Both the position numbers and the translations under genes were made by a program. Under the pieces are notes generated by a model that worked only from the letters and a program-made list of their open reading frames with translations, made no database searches and was not told the origin of the DNA. DNA of 43,558 nucleotides from Clostridiales bacterium (GTDB lineage: Bacteria; Bacillota; Clostridia; Christensenellales; Aristaeellaceae): positions 1 through 43,558 of the forward strand of contig SVGM01000019.1 of NCBI GenBank assembly GCA_015056365.1, given 5' to 3'. Of the stretch, positions 1-8,150 are shown in pieces; position 1 is the stretch's first letter; every line of letters starts with the position of its first letter.

Positions 1-54
1 GTGTTAGGCACGCCGCCAGCGTTCGTCCTGAGCCAGGATCAAACTCTTATGTTT
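1..54 (-). rRNA. 16S ribosomal RNA, 5' end only (partial)
   Basis: Read on the minus strand, positions 47-28 give the universal 16S start AGAGTTTGATCCTGGCTCAG, followed by the conserved GGACGAACGCTGGCGGCG. Only the first ~50 bases of the mature RNA are inside the window; the gene continues off the left edge. The 5' end is placed about 7 bases before AGAGTTTGATC by analogy with other bacteria, so it is uncertain by a few bases. Confidence 0.96.
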
Positions 55-365
55 AAATCCTGAATCGCTCTCGATCGTTATTTCCATCGAGTACGAATTC
101 TACTCAAAATTCTTGACTGTCGTTCTTGCGTTTCTTTACTCTGTATCGTTTTCAAGGTTCGGTGCTCTCAAGCGAGCTTGGTTATAATACCACGCACCTG
201 GATTTATGTCAACACTTTTCTGAAACTTTTTTCAAAGTTTTTTTCATCCGGCATTTTCCCGAACATTGCAATCGGATTTCAAAAAACCATTCCGTTTTAT
301 TCGTGCTTTTCCGTCAGCGTTCGCGCTGATCGTTCGTCCTTTTGAGCACCGTAGCCCCCACTTAG
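55..365 (-). other. 16S leader and upstream region, no gene
   Basis: This 311-base stretch holds no convincing protein gene. On the minus strand it contains, in order, an A/T-rich stretch with phased A-runs (about 213-245) that looks like an UP element, the rRNA promoter (184-212), and about 120 bases of 16S leader. The leader includes CCTTGAAAAC, similar to the boxA-like antitermination region of Clostridia rRNA leaders. Short open frames here have no ribosome site and are rejected. Confidence 0.7.
184..212 (-). promoter_or_regulatory. Strong sigma-A promoter of the rRNA operon
   Basis: On the minus strand TTGACA (212-207), an exact 17-base spacer, then TATTAT (189-184), with an A-rich UP-like tract just upstream. 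Transcription would start near 177, giving a 16S leader of about 120 bases. The consensus -35, ideal spacing and UP element are what a growth-rate-controlled rRNA promoter should show. Confidence 0.88.
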
Positions 366-400
366 TAAAACAGCACGGAGAAGCTGACCTCTCCGTGCTG
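366..400 (-). terminator. Intrinsic terminator after yfcE
   Basis: CAGCACGGAG (371-380) and CTCCGTGCTG (391-400) form a perfect 10-bp stem with a 10-base loop. On the minus strand it is followed by TTTTACT. It sits 12 bases past the yfcE stop and insulates the repair operon from the rRNA promoter. Confidence 0.85.
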
Positions 401-412
401 CAAAATCCGCCA

Positions 413-967
413 TTACGCTTCCAGCGACCAGCGCATCAGCACCGCATCATCATCCAGTGCCCTGATTTCAAACGCGCCGTCTTCGTAAACCATATAGCTG
501 GGAGCCTGCCCCTCCTTGGGTAAAGAGGTCGAACCCGGATTGATATAGGTGTAGTCTCCCTGGGGCACCACACAATGCACATGGGTATGGCCATGAATCA
601 GCACATCCCCAGGCTTGTGGGGCGGCGGGTTTTCCGTATTGAACAGATGACCATGCGTCACAAAGGCACACCGTCCTCCATCCAGCGGCAGTAGCGCGTA
701 ATCCGCCATCATGGGAAACTCAAGCACCATCTGATCCACTTCAGCATCGCAATTGCCGCGCACACACAGCGGCGTCATCTGACATTGATTCAGCATCGCA
801 AACACTTCCTTAGGTGCATAGCGATCAGGCAGATCATTACGCGGCCCATGATACAGCAAATCCCCCAACAGCACAAACCTGTCCACATTTTCCGTTTCCA
901 GCTTTTTCAGAATCTTCTCGCAGGCTGACGCGGAGCCGTGGAGATCCGATGCGAACAAAATCTTCAT
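413..967 (-). CDS. yfcE: YfcE-type metallophosphodiesterase
   Basis: A 184-residue cytoplasmic protein of the calcineurin-like phosphoesterase superfamily; the length is normal for YfcE/MJ0936 proteins. The dimetal-site motifs are all present: DLHG (D8, H10), GDLLYHGPRN (D36), GNCD (N72), THGH (H105, H107) and HGHTH (H125-H129). YfcE enzymes hydrolyse phosphodiesters such as bis-pNPP in vitro, and the cellular substrate is unsettled. The ATG has GGAGGA 9 bases upstream, lying in the 3' end of xth, and only 3 bases separate the two genes, so they are co-transcribed. A terminator follows. The YfcE assignment within the superfamily is firm; the biological role is not known. Confidence 0.9.
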   Translation of the reverse strand: MKILFASDLHGSASACEKILKKLETENVDRFVLLGDLLYHGPRNDLPDRYAPKEVFAMLNQCQMTPLCVRGNCDAEVDQMVLEFPMMADYALLPLDGGRCAFVTHGHLFNTENPPPHKPGDVLIHGHTHVHCVVPQGDYTYINPGSTSLPKEGQAPSYMVYEDGAFEIRALDDDAVLMRWSLEA

Positions 968-970
968 CTT

Positions 971-1735
971 TTATTCCTCCAATCCTTCCAGTTCCAAAAT
1001 AACAGGACAATGATCGCTGCCCATGATCTGATCGTCAATCTCCGCCTCACGGATATTGGCGCTGATTCTTTTACTCACCAGGAAATAATCAATCCGCCAC
1101 CCGATATTCCGTTCGCGGCTCTTCATCATATAGCTCCACCAGCTGTAACGATCCCTGGCATCCGGATACAGAAAACGGAACGTATCCACAAAGCCACGCT
1201 CCAGAAGCGCCGTCATCTTATCCCGTTCCTCCTGGGTAAAGCCGGCATTACGGGTGTTTGTTTTCGGATTCTTCAGGTCGATTTCCTGATGGGCCACGTT
1301 CATATCGCCGCACACGATCACAGGCTTCTTCTGATCCAGTTGGCACAAATACTCAGCAAACGCATCCTCCCACGTCATGCGATACGCAAGCCGTGCCAAT
1401 TCACGCTGGCTGTTGGGCGTATATACCGTCACCAGATAAAACTGCTCGTATTCCAGCGTGATCACGCGGCCCTCGTGGTCGTGTTCCTCCACCCCGATTC
1501 CGTACGTAACGCTGATAGGTTCTTTTTTCGCCAGAATGGCCGTTCCAGAATAGCCCTTCTTCTCCGCGCTGTTCCAAAACTGCAGATAGCCTTCAGGGGC
1601 AAATTCTGCCTGTCCCTTATGCATCTTGGTTTCCTGCAGACAGAAAAAGTCCGCGTCGCTGGCGCTGAAGTAATCCATGAAGCCCTTGCCCAAGCAAGCG
1701 CGCAGGCCGTTGACATTCCATGAGATCAGCTTCAC
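971..1735 (-). CDS. xth: Exodeoxyribonuclease III (AP endonuclease)
   Basis: A 254-residue enzyme of the Xth/ExoA/APE1 family, which cuts 5' to abasic sites and removes blocked 3' ends in base-excision repair. Active-site residues are visible: N7 (WNVNG), E35 (LQETK), Y105, D144/N146 (GDMN), D216 (IDYFL) and D241-H242 (SDHCP). I chose the GTG at 1735, which has AGAAGGG upstream. The in-frame ATG at 1786 lies inside the -10 box of the promoter at 1785-1813 and cannot be translated from that transcript. It is first in a two-gene operon with yfcE. Length and motifs agree with Gram-positive ExoA. Confidence 0.95.
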   Translation of the reverse strand: MKLISWNVNGLRACLGKGFMDYFSASDADFFCLQETKMHKGQAEFAPEGYLQFWNSAEKKGYSGTAILAKKEPISVTYGIGVEEHDHEGRVITLEYEQFYLVTVYTPNSQRELARLAYRMTWEDAFAEYLCQLDQKKPVIVCGDMNVAHQEIDLKNPKTNTRNAGFTQEERDKMTALLERGFVDTFRFLYPDARDRYSWWSYMMKSRERNIGWRIDYFLVSKRISANIREAEIDDQIMGSDHCPVILELEGLEE

Positions 1736-1784
1736 ACAATCCCTTCTTTCATCGGCGGGTCGCCTCATTATTTTCAGTGCCTGC

Positions 1785-1813
1785 ATTGTACCACACCCTC
1801 ACAGGTGCCGCAA
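1785..1813 (-). promoter_or_regulatory. Sigma-A promoter of xth-yfcE
   Basis: On the minus strand TTGCGG (1813-1808), 17-base spacer, TACAAT (1790-1785). It lies about 50 bases upstream of the chosen GTG start of xth, and its position rules out the upstream ATG. Its -35 box is one base away from the -35 box of the divergent promoter. Confidence 0.72.
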
Positions 1814-1814
1814 G

Positions 1815-1844
1815 TTGACATTCCTGGCGACGCTCTGCTATACT
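1815..1844 (+). promoter_or_regulatory. Sigma-A promoter of the DUF3795 gene
   Basis: TTGACA (1815-1820), 18-base spacer, TATACT (1839-1844), with TGC directly before the -10 (extended -10). It is back to back with the xth promoter; the two -35 hexamers are separated by one base, so the two polymerases probably compete for the site. Confidence 0.82.
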
Positions 1845-1893
1845 CTGAATGGAAAGGAAGCAATTTCCTTTCTTACAGATAAGGGGTGATCCA

Positions 1894-2157
1894 ATGTTCG
1901 AGTCCCGCTGCGGCCTGAAATGCAGCGAATGTCAATACCGTGAAATCATGAAGTGCACCGGCTGTACCACCATCAAAAAACCTTATTGGGCAAAGAGCTG
2001 CCCCATCAAGAACTGTGTGGAGGGCAAGCACGTTGACCACTGCGGCCTGTGCGACCGCTTCCCCTGCAAGCAGCTCCACGAGTTCGCATACGATCCTGCC
2101 ACCGATAGCGAAGGAACCCGCATCGAGACCCTGCAGGACTGGGCTGCCAACCGCTAA
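1894..2157 (+). CDS. Small cysteine-rich DUF3795 protein
   Basis: An 87-residue protein with about ten cysteines in CxxC-like pairs (CGLKCSEC, CTGC, CGLC), typical of the DUF3795 family and likely to bind zinc or an iron-sulfur cluster. The function of the family is unknown; members are common in anaerobic Firmicutes and archaea. The ATG at 1894 has AAGGGGTGATCC directly upstream; an earlier in-frame ATG at 1849 lies at the expected transcript start and is not used. It is transcribed alone from its own promoter and ends at a strong terminator. Family assignment is from the cysteine pattern. Confidence 0.8.
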   Translation: MFESRCGLKCSECQYREIMKCTGCTTIKKPYWAKSCPIKNCVEGKHVDHCGLCDRFPCKQLHEFAYDPATDSEGTRIETLQDWAANR

Positions 2158-2167
2158 CCTCATACAA

Positions 2168-2199
2168 ACACCGATCCCCACTGGGGATCGGTGTTTTTC
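2168..2199. terminator. Bidirectional intrinsic terminator
   Basis: ACACCGATCCCC (2168-2179) pairs perfectly with GGGGATCGGTGT (2183-2194) around a 3-base loop, followed by TTTT on the plus strand; the minus-strand tail is TTTGT. It lies between two convergent genes and probably stops both. Confidence 0.88.
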
Positions 2200-2214
2200 T
2201 TCTATAATAAAAGT

Positions 2215-5200
2215 TTATTCCTTGCTGTAATCCCTTCTGGGAAGCTGGATCCCAAGGGCACGGCTGACCTCTTCCAGTGTTTCCAGCGCCCGGACGATCT
2301 GCTCCGGCTTATGCTCGCTGATGACGCAGAAGCGCAGACGCGCCTTGTTCTTGGGCACGGCAGGATATACCGCCGGCGGTACAAAGACGCCGCAGCGGCG
2401 CATAGCATTGCTCAGGGCGAAGGCGTCCTCATCCCGGCCTACCAGCACAGGAATGATAGCCGTCTCGCCAGCAAGGCAGATGTCCATGCCGCGTTTTCTT
2501 GCCTCATCTGCGAAGCACTGGATATTGCGACGCATATCCGCCATGATACCTGGTTCCTTGCGAAGCAGACGAATGGCAGCCAGCGTGCCGGCGGCCAGCG
2601 CCGGAGACAGACCCACACTGAACACAAAGCCAGGCAGGTTATAACGGAGATATTCGATCAGGCAGCGGCGGCCCGCCAGATAGCCGCCGCAGGTGCCCAG
2701 GCCCTTGGACAAAGTGCCCATCTTGATATCGATATCGTCCGGTGCAAGGGAGAAATACTCGTCCACGCCGCCGCCGGTCTCGCCGATGACGCAGGCGCTG
2801 TGGGCCTCGTCCACCATCAGGAAACAGCCATATTTTTTCTTCAATGCCACAAAGGCGGGCACGTCCGCAATATCGCCGTCCATGCTGTAGGCGCCCTCAA
2901 TGATGATCAGCACCTTTTCATAATACTTCCGCTGGGCGCGAAGAATGCTTTCCAGCGCTGCTGTATCGTTGTGCGGGAAGGGCTTCACCGTTGCCGGCGA
3001 CAGACGGCAGCCCTGCTCGATGGAGTTATGGGCCAGCGCATCATAGACGATCAGGTCGTTCTTGCCGCAGAAATTGCCCACCACCGTCACATTGGTGGAA
3101 TGGCCGCCGACGCAGACCAGCGCCGCTTCCGCGTGCTTCCAGTCGGCGATCTCCCGCTCCAGCTCCCCATGCAACGATTTTTCGCCCGCCAGCAGACGGC
3201 TGCCGCTGGCGCTGGTACCAAAACGGTCGATGGCTTCCTTGGCCGCCTCGTTGACTTCCTTGCGGCCGCTCATGCCCACATAATTGTAGCTGCCGAAATT
3301 CAGCACCTCCTGACCCGCCATCATGCTCTTGTCCAAAAGGGGCGAGTCGTGGCATACAAAATAGGGATTTCCTTCGCCGGAGGACATCAGGGCCTGCTGA
3401 CGCGCCGCAAAGGCCTGATATTCTTCACTGTCTTCAAAACAGGTGATGGCTTTGCGCTCCACGCGTTCGTCACCGTGTGCTGCAGGCGTTTCGCCGCTTT
3501 GTTTGCTGTAGAGCAGTTCGGTGAGGCTGTTTACGGTTGCGCACATGCCGTACTCTTCCGTTCTGATGCTTACACCGAACATTTCCTCCGCTTTGAGGGT
3601 GATGGAAAGCACTTGCAGACTGTCGCCGCCCAGATCGTCAATGAAGTTCGCTTCGTCGCTAAAGGTGCCCACATCCTGCTCCAGCGCCTCTGCAAAGCAC
3701 TCGCGCACCTGCTTGCGGATCTCTTCCTTCTTGCGGTTCTTTTCTGCGCTGGAGATGCTCTGCTCCGGCGCTTCTGTCTGCGCCTTTTTGAACGCGCCCG
3801 CAGCGGCAGAAGCCAGATCCAGTTCTGCATAGTCGAATGCTTCTTCGCTGATGCGCATCTTCAGTTCCAAGCGTTTCACCTTGATCCCGTTCACCAGCGG
3901 CAACTTTTCTGTAGTGACCAGTACGCGATTGAGACGCTTCATGGTGGGCAGCGTCACATTGCGGGCGCGTACTTCCCCGGCAAGCCGGCTCAGCGCCTCC
4001 TCGTTCATCAGCTGCTTATCCACATTGAGCACCAGCGTGATATCTTCATAGATATCCTGACCGCCGCGCTTCACGCCCAGCACAGCCAGCTGCTCAACGC
4101 CGCCGATGCCGGAGAACACATCTTCCAGCTCATCAGGATAGACGTTCTCGCCGGATTCGTTGATGATCACGTCCTTGCAGCGGCCCTGAATGAATACGCG
4201 GCCATCCTTTGCAAGGCGTACGATATCGCCGGTGGGATACCAGCCATCGTCGGTATCCGGGGGCAGCATCTTGCCGCCGGCCATCCGTCCGGTGTGGATA
4301 CTGGCGCCGCGTATACGCATTTCGCCTTCCTGATCCTCTCCCTCTGAAGTGACGCAGTACTCCACATTGGTCAGCGGTTTACCCACGCCGCCAGACAGAC
4401 GTTCCTTCAGTTTCATGGAGGTTTCCACACTGGTAACAGCCGTCTCCGTCATGCCAAAACCACAGACGGTGTAATAGCCCAGTGCATTGAGCATACGCAG
4501 ATGCTCCACCGGCGTATGGCTGCCGCCCAGAATGACGCACTGCACTTCTGTACCAAGCGCCTGGCAAAGCAGCCCTTTGAACAGTTTCTTTTCAGCAAAA
4601 GCAAGGCCGGCACTCGGCGCAACCCGTTGAGCGCCAAGGCTGATACCGGTCATCGCGCTAAAAGCAGCACGGGTGACCAGCGGCTTTTTAGCAAGTTTTT
4701 TCTTCAGAGACGTGCAAAGATTATTCGCCAGAAGCGGCACAGCGACGATCAGATGCGGCTGGCAGCGCTGCGCCGTAGTCATGATTGTCTTTGGCGCGCG
4801 ATCTTTCAAAAAGATATTGGCGTAGCCCAAGAAGCCCACCCAAAGCAAATTCACAATAAAGCCCAACACATGATGAAAGGGCAGAAACGCCAGCGCACGG
4901 CGGTTTTCGTTGGCCACAATGCGCTGGTTGGCATTGTACAAAAGCAGCGAGCTGAGCACCTGCTCGGAAAGTGCCTGGCCGTCATAGACGTAGATCCGGC
5001 TGGTGCCGGTGGTGCCGCTGGTGCACAGGGCCACAGCCTCGCCATATACAGGCTGGTAGTCCTCCCGTTCGGGGGCAGCAAACAGGTCTGCCGCAGCGAC
5101 CTGTACCATATCCTCCGGCAAATCACGTTCCCGCGCCGTGATCATCGCGCGGCAGCCAGCCTCATGCATCAGATGCACAGCCAGCTCGTCCTGCATGGCG

Positions 5201-5496
5201 GCGTCCAGCAAAAGGGCGTTATGACCACTGAGAATAACACCCCAGAAAGTGGGAAACCATTCCTTGCAGGTATCCATCGAAATGGCCACGTAGCCGCCCT
5301 GGGGCAGCCTTTCCTTCAAAAACGCCGCATAGTTCCTGGTCTTTCTGGCATAATCGCTGAATGTCCACTGCTTTTTCTCCTCGCCCTCCAGCCAGATGGC
5401 GGCGACAGCGTCACCGTGGGCGCATGTCAGCTGATACAGATTTTCAAGGGTTTTGTTTTCAGAAAGAAGCGCACTGTCGCGCGAGATATCGTGCAT
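2215..5496 (-). CDS. Acyl-ligase / acyl-carrier / alpha-oxoamine synthase fusion
   Basis: A 1093-residue, three-module protein. Residues ~15-550 are an AMP-forming acyl/fatty-acid ligase: TSGTTG (159-164), GFGMTE (346-351), GWYPTGD (418-424) and an A10-type lysine K539 in NGIKVKR. Residues ~590-665 are an acyl-carrier domain with the phosphopantetheine serine S626 in GGDSL. Residues ~680-1085 are a PLP enzyme of the AONS/KBL/serine-palmitoyltransferase family: DEAH (896-899) and Schiff-base lysine K931 in TLSKGLG. Expected chemistry: activate an acyl chain, load it on the carrier, and condense it with an amino acid to a 2-amino-3-ketone, releasing CO2. ATG 5496 has AGAGAGG 9 bases upstream; the frame stays open further upstream but without a site. 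Both substrates are unknown; no other biotin or sphingolipid gene is nearby. Confidence 0.9.
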   Translation of the reverse strand: MHDISRDSALLSENKTLENLYQLTCAHGDAVAAIWLEGEEKKQWTFSDYARKTRNYAAFLKERLPQGGYVAISMDTCKEWFPTFWGVILSGHNALLLDAAMQDELAVHLMHEAGCRAMITARERDLPEDMVQVAAADLFAAPEREDYQPVYGEAVALCTSGTTGTSRIYVYDGQALSEQVLSSLLLYNANQRIVANENRRALAFLPFHHVLGFIVNLLWVGFLGYANIFLKDRAPKTIMTTAQRCQPHLIVAVPLLANNLCTSLKKKLAKKPLVTRAAFSAMTGISLGAQRVAPSAGLAFAEKKLFKGLLCQALGTEVQCVILGGSHTPVEHLRMLNALGYYTVCGFGMTETAVTSVETSMKLKERLSGGVGKPLTNVEYCVTSEGEDQEGEMRIRGASIHTGRMAGGKMLPPDTDDGWYPTGDIVRLAKDGRVFIQGRCKDVIINESGENVYPDELEDVFSGIGGVEQLAVLGVKRGGQDIYEDITLVLNVDKQLMNEEALSRLAGEVRARNVTLPTMKRLNRVLVTTEKLPLVNGIKVKRLELKMRISEEAFDYAELDLASAAAGAFKKAQTEAPEQSISSAEKNRKKEEIRKQVRECFAEALEQDVGTFSDEANFIDDLGGDSLQVLSITLKAEEMFGVSIRTEEYGMCATVNSLTELLYSKQSGETPAAHGDERVERKAITCFEDSEEYQAFAARQQALMSSGEGNPYFVCHDSPLLDKSMMAGQEVLNFGSYNYVGMSGRKEVNEAAKEAIDRFGTSASGSRLLAGEKSLHGELEREIADWKHAEAALVCVGGHSTNVTVVGNFCGKNDLIVYDALAHNSIEQGCRLSPATVKPFPHNDTAALESILRAQRKYYEKVLIIIEGAYSMDGDIADVPAFVALKKKYGCFLMVDEAHSACVIGETGGGVDEYFSLAPDDIDIKMGTLSKGLGTCGGYLAGRRCLIEYLRYNLPGFVFSVGLSPALAAGTLAAIRLLRKEPGIMADMRRNIQCFADEARKRGMDICLAGETAIIPVLVGRDEDAFALSNAMRRCGVFVPPAVYPAVPKNKARLRFCVISEHKPEQIVRALETLEEVSRALGIQLPRRDYSKE

Positions 5497-5745
5497 ATAC
5501 TCGTACCTCTCTTTTTCTCCATCGATTGGAAATCCGAGGTTTCGCCTGCGAAAAACAGCATGCACAAATAGGCCGCCATGCTTCTCGGCAAAAAACCTTT
5601 TCTTTTGGATTTTTGGGGTCAACCTGTCCCGCCGGAATGCGGCAGGACGCCCGGTGGCGTTTGTCCTCCTCTCTGTTTAGATGGTTGGAGTACTGCACAA
5701 TCATTGCTAAAAAATCATAAAAATATTTCGCAGCACACCCCCAAC

Positions 5746-5774
5746 AGTATATCCAAACATTTCCCGTTTCGCAA
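5746..5774 (-). promoter_or_regulatory. Candidate promoter of the fusion gene
   Basis: On the minus strand TTGCGA (5774-5769), 17-base spacer, TATACT (5751-5746). It matches the style of other promoters in this window. It would give an unusually long (~240-base) leader before the ATG at 5496. Confidence 0.55.
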
Positions 5775-5839
5775 GCCATTGCGTTAGCAGAGCCAATCAA
5801 AAAACAACATTCTTTTACACAAAAAAAGTTTGACGGGGG

Positions 5840-5868
5840 TTTATTCCACCCACAACATGTAGTATAAT
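5840..5868 (+). promoter_or_regulatory. Candidate promoter of the cdaA operon
   Basis: A perfect -10 TATAAT (5863-5868) with only a weak -35, TTTATT (5840-5845), at 17 bases. A better -35-like TTGACG at 5830-5835 is 27 bases away and too distant to pair with it. The start would lie about 50 bases before the cdaA ATG. Confidence 0.6.
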
Positions 5869-5924
5869 AGAAAGTGGCTCTATTTCTTCTTTGCCGAAAT
5901 CTGATAACAAAAGGAGGGACACGT

Positions 5925-6776
5925 ATGCAGACATTCTGGTCGCAGGCCGAATCCATTTTATGGAATATTTTTAACCGGCCTACCATTGCCGACCTTGTGG
6001 ATATCCTCATCGTGGCCTTCCTGCTCTACAAGCTGCTGATGCTGACCCGGGAGACCCGTGCCAGCGCGGTTTTGAAGGGCCTGGCCGTACTCTTTGTGGC
6101 TACCTGGGTCAGCGATATGTTCGGCCTGACGTCGCTGAGCTGGATCCTCAACAACGTGCTCAGCAACGGCGCCATCGTGCTGGTCATCCTCTTCCAGCCC
6201 GAACTGCGCAAGGCGCTGGAACAGATCGGCCGCGGCACGATTCGCGACAGTCTGCACAAAAACAGCAATGACAGCAACGCCCAGATCGTCAGTGAGATCG
6301 CAAACTGCATGATCAACCTGAGTCGCCGCCGCGTAGGCGCCCTGATCGTCATCGAACAGAAAATCGGTCTCAAGGACGTTGTGGAAACCGGCACCGTTCT
6401 GGATAGCCAGATTTCCTCTGCCCTGCTGGAAAATATTTTCGAGCCAAACACCCCCCTCCATGACGGCGCCGTGCTCATCCGCGGCAACCGCGTCATGGCT
6501 GCTGCCTGCATCCTGTCCCTGAGCGAAGGCAAGGGAATCAGCCGCGAGCTTGGCACCCGTCACCGTGCTGCGCTGGGTATTTCCGAATCCACAGACGCCG
6601 TCTCGTTGATCGTCAGCGAAGAAACCGGCATTATTTCCGTTGCCAGAGAAGGTCGCCTGACCAGACACCTGGACCGCGCGGCTCTGGAGGACGTGCTTAC
6701 CTCCATCTATCATCAGAAGGAAGCCGGCCTGCTCTCCACCCTTTTGGAGAAGAGCAAGCTGCGCAAGGAGGTGTGA
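5925..6776 (+). CDS. cdaA: Diadenylate cyclase CdaA (membrane c-di-AMP synthase)
   Basis: A 283-residue protein that joins two ATP molecules into c-di-AMP, the second messenger for potassium, osmotic and cell-wall control. Three membrane segments (about 23-40, 48-63, 78-91) are followed by a DAC domain with DGA (180-182) and the RHR motif (212-214). Length matches the family. ATG 5925 has AAGGAGGG 6 bases upstream; the frame opens earlier, but that region overlaps the promoter. One base separates it from cdaR, as in most Firmicutes. The usual third gene, glmM, is absent here and is replaced by unrelated genes. Confidence 0.96.
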   Translation: MQTFWSQAESILWNIFNRPTIADLVDILIVAFLLYKLLMLTRETRASAVLKGLAVLFVATWVSDMFGLTSLSWILNNVLSNGAIVLVILFQPELRKALEQIGRGTIRDSLHKNSNDSNAQIVSEIANCMINLSRRRVGALIVIEQKIGLKDVVETGTVLDSQISSALLENIFEPNTPLHDGAVLIRGNRVMAAACILSLSEGKGISRELGTRHRAALGISESTDAVSLIVSEETGIISVAREGRLTRHLDRAALEDVLTSIYHQKEAGLLSTLLEKSKLRKEV

Positions 6777-6777
6777 C

Positions 6778-8124
6778 ATGAACACCGAACCGAAAAAAAC
6801 CAATACTGCTTCCACCACTCCCTTGGGCGAAGTGCTCAAAAACACGCCCAACCGTTTCTGGAAGCGACTGACCCATAACTGGGGCTGGAAGCTGCTTTCG
6901 CTGCTTCTGGCAGTTTGTCTCTGGGCAGGGCTGATTGCTCAGGATCCCACCATGACCCGCGAGCGCCGTTTTACGGACGTGGGCATCACTGTGACCGGTG
7001 AGGATACCCTGCGTCGCAACGGTCTGATCGTTCTCAGCGGCCTTGAGAAGGAAAACCTGCATCTTTCCTCCTTCCGAGCCGAGGTGCCGCAGCGTTCCTA
7101 CAACACAGTCTCCGTCTCCAACTTCAATCCCCGCATCGACCTGGCTCGCATCACCGAAACCGGCGAGCAGGACGTTCGCGTGACCTTTAGCTCTTCTTCC
7201 ACCTACGGAACGGTGGAAAGTGCAAGCCCGGATCAGTTCCACATCGTGGTGGATGAATATGTAACCAACTATCGCGTTCCCGTCACGCTGAACCTGACGG
7301 GGGAATATCCCCAGGGGCTGTATGGTTCCTCGCCCATTGTCGAGCCCAGCACCGTCGCCGTCAGCGGCCCCAAGACCATTGTGGATCAGGTAGCTACGAT
7401 CCTGATCGACTTTGACCGTTCCAGTCTCTACGAGCGCGCCGGTCTGACCCGAGTGGCTGTACCGATCCGTTATGTGGACGCTCAGGGCAACGAAATCAGC
7501 AGCGATCTGCTGGAGGCCAGCAATGCCAACGCAGTGCTTCGTACCGTAACAATCGAACAACGCCTTTACGCCAGCAAGACCCTGGATGTTTCCACTCTCG
7601 CCGTCACCAGCGGAACGCCCGCTGCCGGTTATGAGGTAAAGAGTGTCACCACCGTGCCTGCCACGCTGCTGGCTGCCGGTGAAAACTCCGTTCTGGAAGA
7701 TCTGTCTTATCTTTTCACCGACGTTCCCATCGACGTACAGGGCAAAAGTGAATCCTTTTCCGCGCCCCTTCATCTGCGCAAGCCTGCCGAACTGACGTAT
7801 CTGAGCGACACCTCGCCCGTTGCGTATGTAGAGATCGGTCCGATCATTGAGACGCGCACCTTCGAAGACGTCAAAGTCAACATCAACAATGTTCCCGAAG
7901 GGATGCGCGCAAAGACCTCGCAAAAAACCGCAACCATTGAAGTCACCGGCCCGTTGCTGACTGTCAATGCACTGCGCTCTTCCAAGCTCATTGCCTTTGT
8001 GGACGCCAGCAGTCTGGTTCCCGGTTCTCACATTCTGCCCATTCATATCGTTTTGGAAAGTGAAAACGCCGACCAGCTGCAGCTCCGTGCGCTGCCCGCC
8101 ACCCTTACCGTCACCTTGGAATGA
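6778..8124 (+). CDS. cdaR: CdaR, YbbR-domain regulator of CdaA
   Basis: A 448-residue protein with one N-terminal membrane anchor (about 36-55) and an extracytoplasmic region of several YbbR repeats, seen as recurring patterns of the type VPV.L.L.G and V.V.GP...V. CdaR proteins bind CdaA and tune c-di-AMP output. The start codon is one base after the cdaA stop, with AAGGAGG at the end of cdaA, so translation is coupled. Family and neighbour agree fully. Confidence 0.93.
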   Translation: MNTEPKKTNTASTTPLGEVLKNTPNRFWKRLTHNWGWKLLSLLLAVCLWAGLIAQDPTMTRERRFTDVGITVTGEDTLRRNGLIVLSGLEKENLHLSSFRAEVPQRSYNTVSVSNFNPRIDLARITETGEQDVRVTFSSSSTYGTVESASPDQFHIVVDEYVTNYRVPVTLNLTGEYPQGLYGSSPIVEPSTVAVSGPKTIVDQVATILIDFDRSSLYERAGLTRVAVPIRYVDAQGNEISSDLLEASNANAVLRTVTIEQRLYASKTLDVSTLAVTSGTPAAGYEVKSVTTVPATLLAAGENSVLEDLSYLFTDVPIDVQGKSESFSAPLHLRKPAELTYLSDTSPVAYVEIGPIIETRTFEDVKVNINNVPEGMRAKTSQKTATIEVTGPLLTVNALRSSKLIAFVDASSLVPGSHILPIHIVLESENADQLQLRALPATLTVTLE

Positions 8125-8150
8125 TGCACTGCATTTGAAAGGAGCACCGT

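Larger units (their letters stand above)
5497..5924. other. Divergent intergenic region, no gene
   Basis: This 428-base stretch separates the leftward fusion gene from rightward cdaA. It holds one candidate promoter in each direction (5746-5774 minus, 5840-5868 plus). The minus-strand transcript would carry a long leader of about 240 bases that includes a GC-rich hairpin around 5630-5655 (CCTGCCG with CGGCGGG). I found no T-box, S-box or other riboswitch signature in it. Open frames crossing the region lack ribosome sites. Confidence 0.6.

Noticed and set aside
2191..4347. 718-residue open frame on the plus strand
   Set aside because: It is the exact antisense of the ligase-ACP-oxoamine synthase fusion, has no ribosome site and crosses the terminator at 2168-2199.
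5497..5745. T-box or other riboswitch in the fusion-gene leader
   Set aside because: No T-box core, S-box or GEMM elements could be found by eye; only a simple GC hairpin.
5830..5868. TTGACG as the -35 of the cdaA promoter
   Set aside because: It is 27 bases from TATAAT; sigma-A promoters need 16-18.
5459..6010. 183-residue open frame crossing the cdaA upstream region
   Set aside because: It spans two promoters and overlaps the cdaA start on the opposite strand; composition is not protein-like.
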